A program made the translations under genes and the position numbers. 64,000 nt of DNA, from contig JAGKWO010000007.1 of NCBI GenBank assembly GCA_021151835.1, forward strand, positions 74,784 to 138,783, given 5' to 3'. Positions 9,029 to 17,681 of this stretch are shown one piece after another. Within the stretch, counting starts at the first letter, position 1; each line of letters begins with the position of its first letter. The stretch comes from Gammaproteobacteria bacterium (lineage in GTDB: Bacteria > Pseudomonadota > Gammaproteobacteria > Pseudomonadales > Cellvibrionaceae). Below the pieces are notes generated by a model. That model saw only the letters and a program-made list of their open reading frames with translations. It was not told where the DNA came from and ran no database searches.

Positions 9029-10459
9029 TTAATACACCAGTGTTTGAATCGCATGCGCGGGAATAGTCACATTGGTTTCCTGGTTGTTGATGTAGTAACG
9101 ATAGGAAACGGCGGCATCACTATTATTCATAACAACGGTTGCTAATTTGTTATCTGCATTAATGAACGATGTGGTTTGCAAAACGCTGCGGCTGGTGACC
9201 GCGCTCACGCGCTGTGCTTCCGGTTTAATAAATTTGGAGAAGTGGCCAAGGTAGTAATAACTCGGGGTGTAAATTAACTCACCTTTGTTGCTGGCATGGA
9301 TGGGAGAGAAACAGAAATTGCCAACATGGTTAGGGCCGCCTTTGTCATCGAGCAAAATATTCCAATCGGTCCAGGCGACGGCGCCGGAGTTGAAATCATT
9401 AATTAATGAATCGCCATAGCGCTCGCCGTTGGGCCAGTATTGGTAACGCTCCGGATTAAATTTTTCTACGGTGGCTTCAGTGAGCATCAAATTGACGTTT
9501 GGATATGCCTTGTTAACTTCCGCCACATTTTTATACATGGGTTGGCCGCCGGTCCAGGTTTCGTACCAGTGGAAACCAATTCCCCACACATATTTTGCAG
9601 CATCCGGATCGCCCATAATTGTGTGGGCGCGATGGGTGATTAAATCGCGGTTGTGGTCCCACACAATAATTTTTTTATCGCCCAGACCTTCTTTTTGCAG
9701 TGTTGGCCCGAGGTGATTTTTCAAAAAGTCGCGTTCATCTTCGGCGGTGAATATCATGGATTCCCACGTCTGTTTTGCCATGGGTTCGTTTTGTACGGTC
9801 AAACCCCAAATAGGCACGCCTTCTTTTTCATAGGCTTTAATAAATTTGGTGTAGTAGAGCGCCCAGGCGGCATTGTATTCCGGTAATAATTTTCCGCCGC
9901 GCAACATATTGTTGGTGTCTTTCATAAATGCGGGTGCGGACCAGGGGCTTACATAAGTAGTAATTTTTCCGCCCGCTGCTTTGAGCACTTTTTTGACCAG
10001 TGGCAAACGGTATTTACGATCATGGTCGATGCTGAATGTTTTTAATTCTTTATCGCCTTCTTTGATATAGGTGTAACTGCCGCTACTGAAATCCGAACTG
10101 TGAATTGTGGTGCGCAATAATGTGTAGCCAATACCGTTTTGGTTGTCGTAATAGGCTTTCAGGAATTCATCCTGTTTTTTGCGATTTAATTTGGCAAAGA
10201 CTTCCGCGCTGGCGTCAGTGACCGCGCCACCAATACCGAGGATTTTTTGATAGCGGATATCCGGATTTACGATGACGGCAATATCGGTTTCCGGATATTG
10301 CTGCGCCGGTTTCAGGCTGAGAGTGTCGCTCAGGCTGATGCGCAGGTTGGAATCCTTGGCGGTGGTGTAGACACTGACGTGTTTGTCGGCGGCGAGTGAG
10401 CTGAAGCTAACGCTGGTGATCGCCGCAGCGAACATCCATTGTTTTAAATGTCTTTGCAT
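9029..10459 (-). CDS. Secreted GH30 glycoside hydrolase (probable beta-1,6-glucanase type)
   Basis: This 476-residue enzyme has a signal peptide (MFAAAITSVSFSSLAA). The GH30 fold is clear: QKILGIGGAVTDASAEVFAK at about residue 70, the acid/base Glu225 in LTVQNEP and the nucleophile Glu328 in LMLTEAT. The C-terminal beta domain ends in IPAHAIQTLVY, as in family members that end with the all-beta side domain. GH30 subfamilies include glucosylceramidases and endo-beta-1,6-glucanases; with two GH5 glucanase-like neighbours and a TonB-dependent receptor, a role on a beta-1,6-linked glucan is the best guess. It lies downstream of the GH5 lipoprotein gene on the same strand, after a 103-base gap, and may be co-transcribed. 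Confidence 0.85.
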   Translation of the reverse strand: MQRHLKQWMFAAAITSVSFSSLAADKHVSVYTTAKDSNLRISLSDTLSLKPAQQYPETDIAVIVNPDIRYQKILGIGGAVTDASAEVFAKLNRKKQDEFLKAYYDNQNGIGYTLLRTTIHSSDFSSGSYTYIKEGDKELKTFSIDHDRKYRLPLVKKVLKAAGGKITTYVSPWSAPAFMKDTNNMLRGGKLLPEYNAAWALYYTKFIKAYEKEGVPIWGLTVQNEPMAKQTWESMIFTAEDERDFLKNHLGPTLQKEGLGDKKIIVWDHNRDLITHRAHTIMGDPDAAKYVWGIGFHWYETWTGGQPMYKNVAEVNKAYPNVNLMLTEATVEKFNPERYQYWPNGERYGDSLINDFNSGAVAWTDWNILLDDKGGPNHVGNFCFSPIHASNKGELIYTPSYYYLGHFSKFIKPEAQRVSAVTSRSVLQTTSFINADNKLATVVMNNSDAAVSYRYYINNQETNVTIPAHAIQTLVY

Positions 10460-10512
10460 TTTATCTATCTCTGGTTGTTAAAAATTATTGCGCGTTTTGC
10501 ACAGGTTGACCC

Positions 10513-10537
10513 GGTGACGGAATGGGCTCCCGTCACC
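10513..10537. other. GC-rich hairpin between the GH5 lipoprotein and GH30 genes
   Basis: GGTGACGG pairs with CCGTCACC around a nine-base loop. There is no T-run on either side, so it may stabilise or process a GH5-GH30 transcript rather than end it. Confidence 0.4.
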
Positions 10538-10562
10538 AGGTGCGTTCACTGTGCGTGACTAC

Positions 10563-13190
10563 TTACTGCTTTTTTATTTCAAACCAATTGATGTTCCACT
10601 CCTTACCCAATGAGCGGAAACGCAATGTGTGGTTGCCAGCAGTTAATGCGAAGGTGCCACTGCTTTTGGTAACCCAGGTTTGCCAGCCACCGGTAGCTTC
10701 TACGGCGCGCGTATCCACTACGACATCATCAATCAACACTTCAAAACCTGTGCTACCGGTTTGTGTCGCAAGGCGATAATCAATGCTGTAATTGCCTGCA
10801 GTTTCGGTTTTGATTTTGAATTCGATGAAATCACCGGTTTCAAAATGGCCCACGTTTTGGCCGCCGCCAGCATCAGCAGTATTTTCCAGTTGTACACCGC
10901 TCATTGATGTGTATTTTTCCGCTTCAATTTTTGCGGGTACCGCCACAAACAATAGTTTGGTGTTGACCGGATTGCTAGCATAGCCTTCGGCAATTTTATT
11001 TTTTGCAGTAACCGAGTAGTAGTAAGTTTCCTCTTCACTGACACCGGAATCCGCAAATGCAGTCACAGTGAGGTTTTCACCAATCAAAGTACCTTTTACA
11101 CCTGCAACGCTAGAGCGATACACGTTATAGGTGATGTCGGTACCGGCGATGGCGGTCCAGGTCAAGGCCACATTGGTTCCGGTTTGGACGAGCGTAACGT
11201 TTGTTGGTTTTTCCGGATAATCAAACACATCATTGTGTTCGCTGCTGACCAGCCATTTCGCCAGACCGGAATGCACGTCGTAACCTACGTCGCCGTAGCT
11301 TTTGAACAATTGTTCGATTTGTTCAGCGGATGCCGTGGTGAAATCAACTTTGCCGGCGTTATCGACAACATCTTTTCCGGCGACCGGCGCATCTTCAATT
11401 AAATAAATTTCGGCCCAGGTATTTACGCTGCCGTTATCTTTAAAGACACCGCTGAAGGTATAGGATTGGCCGGCTTGCAAGGTGATTTGCTGGTAGAGCG
11501 CGCCATTGATTTCACCGGTCACACCCGCGGGGCGGGTAATGCGCAGGTTTGCGCCGTCACCACCCGTAGGCTGTTTGCTTGCATCGGTATTGTTGTAATC
11601 AAAATTCAGCGCGCCGCTGATGGTTAATTCAGTCCAGCCACTGCCGCTACCAAATCCACCGTTTACTAACATTTCTTCATTGGTCGCGTTATTTTTCAGG
11701 CTGATGCTGTCGTAAGTGACATCCGGATTGGCGCCGCCGTTAGCGCCGGTTTTAATCACTACATAATAATGTTTAGTGCCGGTGCCATTGGTATTGATGA
11801 CAGTCGCTTTCTTTGCGCAAGCATTGGCAAAGGTGGAATTCCAGTTGGCGCAATCCCAGGTGCTGGCTTTGGTGATCAGGCCAACGCCGGTATCCAGGCT
11901 GGTATTGATTTCATTGGTCACCATGCCCCAGGTGCCTTTGCCCTGACCGCCAGCGATTGATACAAGTTTGTACGACCAACTGGTAGACGCCCAGTTGTAG
12001 CCTGCAAAAATATCGTAAGTCGCGCGGCCAATTTTTCCGCCCAATTCCAGGCCGGCAGATTGCCAGGGTTGGAATTCGCCCATTAACAGCGGTGTTTTAA
12101 GGGCGGTGATTTTTTTATCCCAATCGCATACGCCGCCCAAACCATTTTGCCCGCACTTCAACCAGTCGCGATGCACGTCATAGTGCGTATCGCCGGGTCT
12201 ATCGCCAAACAAACCGGGGTAGGGGTGGAGTTGGAAAGCAACGTTGGTGAGGCCTTTGGTTGCCGGGTCACCATATACATCGATGCTGCCGTAATGGCTG
12301 TGCAGCATGATGATGTGTTTGTCATCGATCTTGCGAATGACATCGTAAAGTTCAAGTACACGGGTGGCCATGTCTTCCGCCGTTGAGCCCCAGGGTTCGT
12401 TGAGCGGATCGTACGCTGCGACCACCGGTTCATCTTTATATCTGGTGGCGATTTGCTCCCACAACCACTTGGTGCGTTCCTGGTATTCCGGTGTACTCCA
12501 GTATTTGTTCTGGCCGGAGCAGCCGGTGTGATCGTTTGGCGTTTGCCCGCCCAATGCACCGTGTAAATCCAGGATTACATAGATGCCGCGTTTCTTCGCT
12601 TCAGCGATTGACCAATCAATGTAATGCCAGGCATCGGCGCGCAAGGTTTTTGGATTTTTTTCGTCTTCAATGACGCTCCACAAAATCGGCAAGCGCACGA
12701 CATTAAAACCAAAGGCTTTGATCTGGTCCCAGTCGCGCTCTTTGATCCAGTTATCGCGGAAGACTTTGATCAGGCGTTCTTTTTCGTCGTAGCCAAAACG
12801 TTTGGTCAGTTCGGCTTCCAGGGTGCATTGGTCATGCACGCCGTTGCCGCCCTGGCCCATCATCCAGAATTCCTGTACCAGCCAGTTGCCGAGGTTGGTG
12901 CCTTTCAGATTGATTTGGGTGCCGGACGCTTTTACCCATTTGTTGCCATCAGTTTTAAGCAGGGTCATGCCTTCATCTGGGACCGAGCTGCTTGAAGCAC
13001 TGGATGATGAGGGGATGCTGGACGATGCCAGTGAGCTGGATGTCGTCGATGAACTTTGGGCGCTACTGCTGGACGATTTGCTCCCGCCACCGCCACCACC
13101 GCAGGCGACGAGGCCGAGGATGCTGAGTGTGAGCAGGCTGAGTTTTAACGGATGGTTGACCGGGGTGTATTTGCTGTTGGATGTAGTCAT
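10563..13190 (-). CDS. Multidomain GH5 lipoprotein glucanase with nested module, FnIII and CBM6
   Basis: This 875-residue protein is a lipoprotein: LGLVAC puts the lipid-modified Cys at residue 30, followed by a Gly run and a Ser-rich linker to about residue 70. The GH5 barrel starts near 85 (LKGTNLGNWLVQEFWMM), with acid/base Glu265 in YDPLNEPWG and nucleophile Glu372 in LLMGEFQPW. Residues about 441-620 form a carbohydrate-binding-like beta domain inserted before the last barrel helix (SAEQIEQLFKSY). An FnIII domain (660-745) and a CBM6-type module (752-875) follow. The GTNLGNW start resembles exo-beta-1,3-glucanase-type GH5 enzymes. It is probably displayed on the cell surface. Paralogous to the next gene upstream. 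Confidence 0.85.
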   Translation of the reverse strand: MTTSNSKYTPVNHPLKLSLLTLSILGLVACGGGGGGSKSSSSSAQSSSTTSSSLASSSIPSSSSASSSSVPDEGMTLLKTDGNKWVKASGTQINLKGTNLGNWLVQEFWMMGQGGNGVHDQCTLEAELTKRFGYDEKERLIKVFRDNWIKERDWDQIKAFGFNVVRLPILWSVIEDEKNPKTLRADAWHYIDWSIAEAKKRGIYVILDLHGALGGQTPNDHTGCSGQNKYWSTPEYQERTKWLWEQIATRYKDEPVVAAYDPLNEPWGSTAEDMATRVLELYDVIRKIDDKHIIMLHSHYGSIDVYGDPATKGLTNVAFQLHPYPGLFGDRPGDTHYDVHRDWLKCGQNGLGGVCDWDKKITALKTPLLMGEFQPWQSAGLELGGKIGRATYDIFAGYNWASTSWSYKLVSIAGGQGKGTWGMVTNEINTSLDTGVGLITKASTWDCANWNSTFANACAKKATVINTNGTGTKHYYVVIKTGANGGANPDVTYDSISLKNNATNEEMLVNGGFGSGSGWTELTISGALNFDYNNTDASKQPTGGDGANLRITRPAGVTGEINGALYQQITLQAGQSYTFSGVFKDNGSVNTWAEIYLIEDAPVAGKDVVDNAGKVDFTTASAEQIEQLFKSYGDVGYDVHSGLAKWLVSSEHNDVFDYPEKPTNVTLVQTGTNVALTWTAIAGTDITYNVYRSSVAGVKGTLIGENLTVTAFADSGVSEEETYYYSVTAKNKIAEGYASNPVNTKLLFVAVPAKIEAEKYTSMSGVQLENTADAGGGQNVGHFETGDFIEFKIKTETAGNYSIDYRLATQTGSTGFEVLIDDVVVDTRAVEATGGWQTWVTKSSGTFALTAGNHTLRFRSLGKEWNINWFEIKKQ

Positions 13191-13371
13191 AGCGGTTTCT
13201 CTTATCTTTATTCAAAAGCATGTGGGTTTATTGTTATTGCCGCTGCATGGTTACCCAAAAATCAAACTTGTGCGCCCGACTAAATTTACTCGAACCGGCG
13301 CAGGTTCTGTTGCACCTAAACTGGGAAGATTTTTCCCCGAACCTGCTTCGTAACTCCTTGAAAAGACGATT

Positions 13372-13397
13372 AAAAAAGCCCCGTGGGGACACGGGGC
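13372..13397 (-). terminator. Intrinsic terminator, minus strand (third of three)
   Basis: The minus strand has GCCCCGTG, a four-base loop and CACGGGGC followed by six T. It stands about 180 bases upstream of the GH5 lipoprotein start, so it may either end a short transcript or act as an attenuator within the leader. Confidence 0.7.
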
Positions 13398-13754
13398 AAG
13401 GAACTGGTTTCCGGAAAAGAGGGCTGTGGGTGCAGCCGCTATGACTGACTTTTCCGAAACCCGGGGAGGATGGTCAAACGATCCTGGGCGTATTAAATCC
13501 AACATCATGAACGGAGGCGTCCGAGCACTGGCAACCGAACTTGCCGATCAAAACTGGGGTGGGTTTGTTTGGTGGGGGATAACAGAACCTTGGATTTATT
13601 GTCTCTGCGCTATTGAAATCACCATTCCGGCGAGTGCTGTTCAACCGATTTCCATTTACATCGTTGATGGCAAATCCCTGCTCGTAATTGCGCTAATGAA
13701 CTTCCATCGTGAACCGAATTACTGGAAATCCCGTCGCTAATGTTCTGCACACAT

Positions 13755-13780
13755 AAAAAAGCCGGTGCAAACGCACCGGC
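13755..13780 (-). terminator. Intrinsic terminator, minus strand (second of three)
   Basis: GCCGGTGC pairs with GCACCGGC across a four-base loop, and a T6 run follows on the minus strand. Confidence 0.75.
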
Positions 13781-13853
13781 AAGCGAGCTCATTACCAAAA
13801 CGATTGGGGTCAATCGTCGGTAATGAAAGGCTATGGAGAAAAACACGAGCTTT

Positions 13854-13883
13854 AAAAAAGGCCGGCGCATGGCTGCGCCGACC
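13854..13883 (-). terminator. Intrinsic terminator after the CBM6-GH5-CBM6 gene
   Basis: CGGCGCA/TGCGCCG stem with flanking GG/CC pairs and a T6 run on the minus strand, 30 bases past the GH5 stop codon. Confidence 0.8.
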
Positions 13884-13912
13884 AAGGCTTCGTAGACACT
13901 AACCGGGCTGGC

Positions 13913-16057
13913 CTATTGCTTGGTGAGTTGCCACCAGTTGATATTCCAGCCACCTTTTCTTACGAAGATCGACAGGTCTTGCTGACCTGCTTGCAAGTTC
14001 ACCGTGATCGACACGGTTTGCCAGTTTTGCCAGCCGCCGGTGTTGGGCACTGTGACTACACCCAGGTCCGTTCCATTTCTGCTCAGCACCAGGGTGCCAC
14101 CGCTGTAAGGTGATGCTACGCGCACTTCCAGCGTGTAATTGCCGGCTGTGGGAATATTGATTGGATAGCTCGCCCAATCATTATCGTCGGTGCTGCCTGC
14201 ATTGAACCCGCCGCCTGCATCCGTGGTGGTTTCCATGCGGATGCCGCTGTGATCCTTGAACATTTCCGCTTCGATACGCTGGCCAACTTGCGCTTTCCAG
14301 TTCATCCAGTAAGCGATGCTTTCGTTGCGCACCAATGGTTGCGTGCTGAATTGTTTAAACCAGTTTTCGATTTGGGTCGCGCTGGCGCTACTAATGTTCA
14401 AGCCACCCATGCCGCCGCCGTTGCTGGAGTTGGTAATCATGCCCCAGGCCCAACTGCTGGTATCGCCATTGGAGCCACCGGATGAGGTGGTTTTCCACGC
14501 CCAGTTGGTCGCGGCCCAACCGTAGCTGTTGTAGATGTCGTAGGTTTTGCGGGTCATTTGGCCGCCGTAGCTGCCGAGCAGTGTCCAGGGCTGGAATTCG
14601 CCGACCAGGAATGGTGTTTGTATACCACTGATTTTATTGCGCCAGTCGCAACTCTCGCCGGTCCCGTTCTGGTTGCAGTGCAGCCAGTTGGCGTGCATGT
14701 TGGCTTGGCCGGCACCGTAAGTAGCCGTGTCATTCCAGCCCCACAAGCCGGGGTAGAAATGCATCCATGTGGACACGTTAGTCAGGCCGCGACTATTCGG
14801 ATTGCCGTAGGCATCGATACCGGAATTGTGGCCAGGTAGCAGAATGATGTGATTGGCATCTTTTGCGCGCACCACGTTGAACAGCTCGTAGGAGCGGTTG
14901 GCGAGGGTAGTTGCGTCAGTGCCCCAGGGCTCGTTCAGCAGATCGTAAGCAGCGACAGCCGCGCGCCCGTTGTAACGCTGGGCGATCATATCCCACAGCC
15001 ACTTGGTGCGATCCCAATAATTGGCATTGGTCCAGAGTTGTGCGGCGCCGATGCAGCCGTCGTGTTGCTCGGATGCCGCCGCCTGTCCACCCACCGCACC
15101 ATGCAAATCGAGGATGGTATACATACCGCGTTTTTCTGCTTCATCAATTGCCCAATCCAGGTATTGCCAGGCATCGGCACGCAGGTTGTAGGGGTTGTAT
15201 TCGTCTTCGACCAGGCTGTAAAGGAATGGAATGCGGACCACGTTCATACCCATCGCTTTCATCATGTCGAAGTCGCGGGTGGTGATGTAATTGCTGCGGA
15301 ACACCTTCATCAAGCGTTCTTTTTCGGCATTGCCAAAGCGCTGCGACAGAACCGATTCCAGCGTACATTGGTCATTCACCGTGCCGCCGTTGTGGGAAAT
15401 AATCCCGCCCATCATCCAGAATTCCTGGATCAACCAGTTGCCGATGTTGGTACCGCGCAAATCCACACGCTGGTTGGTGGATGCATTAACCCACAGGTGA
15501 CCGCTTTGTTTGATCGCCGGCAAGCGCGTCCAGCTAACCGAGCTGGATGAACTTGAGCTGGACGAAGATACCGCTGTAATACGGAACCAGTTCAGGTTAA
15601 AGCCACCGGCGGGAATGGCGATACCAAAGTTATGGGTGCCGGCGGTTAAATTGACGCGTTGTTTGATAGTGGTCCAGGTTTGCCAACCGCCGGTATTGGG
15701 CACCGCGATAGTGCCGTAACTAGCTGCTCCGCCGGCCTCTTCCAGCCGGATAGTGCCGCCACCGCCCTGGCTTGCTACGCGGTATTCCACGTCGTAAGCG
15801 CCGGTAGCGGGAATACTAACGGGGCTATTGCTGTAAGCGAGCCAGTCATTGGCGTCGATCCAGCCGACGTTCTGGCCACCACCACTGTCGGTTGTTGTTT
15901 CAAGCTGTACACCATTCATATGGCTATAGGCTTCTGCCTGAATCGTGGCGGGTAATGAGGCTTGCGCAAACGCGGTATGTCCAAACAGTGCACTGCTAAG
16001 CCCAAGTGCAAGGGCTGACCATTTGCCAGGCAAACGGCCCTTAAGGGATGTGTTCAT
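13913..16057 (-). CDS. Secreted CBM6-GH5-CBM6 glucanase
   Basis: This 714-residue protein has a signal peptide ending near AFAQA. A CBM6-type module covers about residues 36-161 (IQAEAYSHMNGVQLETT to FNLNWFRI), a run of ten serines forms a linker, the GH5 barrel spans about 190-585, and a second CBM6 module covers 592-714. Catalytic residues are Glu376 in YDLLNEPWG and Glu487 in LVGEFQPW. The barrel is clearly paralogous to the GH5 lipoprotein but lacks the inserted module and the lipid anchor. It probably acts as a freely secreted partner on the same glucan. The family start RGTNIGNW again recalls exo-beta-1,3-glucanase-like GH5 subfamilies; exact specificity is inference. Confidence 0.87.
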   Translation of the reverse strand: MNTSLKGRLPGKWSALALGLSSALFGHTAFAQASLPATIQAEAYSHMNGVQLETTTDSGGGQNVGWIDANDWLAYSNSPVSIPATGAYDVEYRVASQGGGGTIRLEEAGGAASYGTIAVPNTGGWQTWTTIKQRVNLTAGTHNFGIAIPAGGFNLNWFRITAVSSSSSSSSSSVSWTRLPAIKQSGHLWVNASTNQRVDLRGTNIGNWLIQEFWMMGGIISHNGGTVNDQCTLESVLSQRFGNAEKERLMKVFRSNYITTRDFDMMKAMGMNVVRIPFLYSLVEDEYNPYNLRADAWQYLDWAIDEAEKRGMYTILDLHGAVGGQAAASEQHDGCIGAAQLWTNANYWDRTKWLWDMIAQRYNGRAAVAAYDLLNEPWGTDATTLANRSYELFNVVRAKDANHIILLPGHNSGIDAYGNPNSRGLTNVSTWMHFYPGLWGWNDTATYGAGQANMHANWLHCNQNGTGESCDWRNKISGIQTPFLVGEFQPWTLLGSYGGQMTRKTYDIYNSYGWAATNWAWKTTSSGGSNGDTSSWAWGMITNSSNGGGMGGLNISSASATQIENWFKQFSTQPLVRNESIAYWMNWKAQVGQRIEAEMFKDHSGIRMETTTDAGGGFNAGSTDDNDWASYPINIPTAGNYTLEVRVASPYSGGTLVLSRNGTDLGVVTVPNTGGWQNWQTVSITVNLQAGQQDLSIFVRKGGWNINWWQLTKQ

Positions 16058-16445
16058 AATTGATACCCATAAAAAAGTTATTGTTATCGCATGAGTACGA
16101 AAGCCCGCTGCCGATTAATCTTCCAAAAGCAGGATGCGCTGCTGTAGAAGTACATCTGTCCATGGACCTACATCATTCCGTTATTGTTCTGGTCTGGTTT
16201 TCGTTGATGACAATCTAGGCGTGCAGGGGGCGGGTGTCGTTCGAGAGTAAAAGTGATACCTGAAATAATGGCGATGCGAACGGGTTCGAGAGCCGGAAAA
16301 ATGCTCGAACGCCATTTTCCCTAGCTCCTGTCATTTATCTTCTATAGTATCCCCCGTGAAAACACCAAAGCGCGATCAACCTCTATAACGGTCCTCAAAC
16401 TGGCCACATAACAGCGCGCACTATAAGAAACACCGGGGAACCTCC
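16058..16445. promoter_or_regulatory. Divergent control region with GTTCGAG inverted repeats
   Basis: This 388-bp region separates the GH5 gene from the AraC-type regulator gene. It holds GTTCGAG at 16239-16245 and a symmetric pair GTTCGAG (16284-16290)/CTCGAAC (16304-16310). The same heptamer (as CTCGAAC) appears at 13289-13295, in the leader of the other GH5 gene. These are candidate binding sites for the adjacent regulator. Confidence 0.45.
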
Positions 16446-17651
16446 ATGAACTTTGTTGTATTCAACTTCCATGACGTCATCTTGCTAATGACAGCCACGT
16501 TATGCTGTTTATTTGCACTATTGCTCATCGTGACCAATCCGCCCAAAAACACCAGCAACTATTTTCTCGCCGCTTTTTTAATCGCCCATGCGTTCATCCC
16601 GCTCCATGAACTGATCCTGTGGGGGGCAGAATTCAAACTTCATGTGCGCGAAAACGTGCCGGGTATTTATTTTATCGGTGGTTTTGCCTATTACCTGGAT
16701 GCGGTGCTGCTCTATTTTTATGTGAAGTCGTTAGTGTTCCGCGATTTCCACATTCGTCCAAAAGATTATTTACACCTGATCCCGCTGGGCGTATTTGCCC
16801 TCTTTATGATCCTGGGGTTTTATCGCTATCCGCTGGCGCAGCGCCTCGAATGGATCAACACCGAATATTTTGTGTATAGCAGCGGTTACATCACCATCGA
16901 ATTCCTCTGCAAAACCTTGCGTGTGATTTATTGCGCCGCCGCGCTGATGTTGATCTTCAAATATAAAGACATTCTCAAGACCACCCATTCCAATATTGAA
17001 AAGGTCGATATCCTCTGGCTCAAAATCCTGGTCGTGGGCTTTATGGTAATCACCTTGATGCATGAGCTGCTCGCGTTCGCGAAGGTGATTGGCTATGTCG
17101 CCGGCTACGATTTCCAGCACCCGGACCCGAAAGGTAACGTCATTGAATACATTGGCCTGAGCGGCAACTACGCGCTCTTTTTCCTGGTGTGTACCCTGGT
17201 CTTCACCAGTATGCGTTACTTCAGCAATTTTGAAGCGGTGAAACAAAAGGAAACCAAGGAACCGCCTAAAAAATCGACGCAGGAAAAATTGCTCAACCCG
17301 GAATACGCGGAGAAAATCGACAGCATTATGCGCTCGCAAAAAACCTATCTTAATCCGGAGCTGACATTGGATATGCTGGCGGATACGCTCAGTATTGCGG
17401 CAAAAGATTTATCGATGATTATCAACCGCCATTTCAATTTGAATTTTTACGAATTCGTAAATGGTTATCGCATTGAAGAAGCCAAGAAGCGTTTGATTGA
17501 TCCGGCGAACAAAGACAAAACCATCACCGATATTTATCTGGAAGTCGGCTTCAACAGCAAATCAGTATTCAACACTTTTTTCAAAAAACTGGTAGGAAAA
17601 ACGCCGTCGGAATATCGCCAGGCCCCTGAACCGGTTGCGAGCGCAGAATAA
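16446..17651 (+). CDS. Membrane-embedded AraC-family transcriptional regulator
   Basis: The 401-residue protein has about seven hydrophobic helices in its first 265 residues, a charged linker (KQKETKEPPKKSTQEK) and a C-terminal AraC-type double helix-turn-helix. The second motif is typical: ITDIYLEVGFNSKSVFNTFFKKLVGKTPSEYR. Such regulators probably sense a signal at the membrane and activate nearby sugar-uptake genes. It is divergent from the GH5 genes and immediately upstream of the TonB-dependent receptor (30 bases), so it is the natural controller of this locus. The ligand is unknown. Confidence 0.87.
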   Translation: MNFVVFNFHDVILLMTATLCCLFALLLIVTNPPKNTSNYFLAAFLIAHAFIPLHELILWGAEFKLHVRENVPGIYFIGGFAYYLDAVLLYFYVKSLVFRDFHIRPKDYLHLIPLGVFALFMILGFYRYPLAQRLEWINTEYFVYSSGYITIEFLCKTLRVIYCAAALMLIFKYKDILKTTHSNIEKVDILWLKILVVGFMVITLMHELLAFAKVIGYVAGYDFQHPDPKGNVIEYIGLSGNYALFFLVCTLVFTSMRYFSNFEAVKQKETKEPPKKSTQEKLLNPEYAEKIDSIMRSQKTYLNPELTLDMLADTLSIAAKDLSMIINRHFNLNFYEFVNGYRIEEAKKRLIDPANKDKTITDIYLEVGFNSKSVFNTFFKKLVGKTPSEYRQAPEPVASAE

Positions 17652-17681
17652 CATTTTAATAGACTATTGGAGCACACACTG

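Larger units (their letters stand above)
13191..13912. other. 722-bp gap between the two GH5 genes: leader, inverted repeats, three minus-strand terminators
   Basis: No convincing gene is present; short frames on both strands show no family resemblance. The part next to the GH5 lipoprotein gene is a leader of roughly 180 bases for that gene, with an 8-bp inverted repeat GCAGGTTC/GAACCTGC at 13300-13307 and 13339-13346 and a CTCGAAC at 13289-13295. Farther right lie three separate hairpins with T-runs on the minus strand. Confidence 0.6.

Noticed and set aside
13426..13740. 104-codon plus-strand frame in the GH5 intergenic gap
   Set aside because: No family resemblance or good ribosome-binding site, and it is flanked by minus-strand terminators; treated as non-coding.
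14849..15550. 233-codon plus-strand frame opposite the GH5 gene
   Set aside because: It is antisense to a gene with clear catalytic motifs and CBM modules; the translation is His/Val-rich and shows no family.
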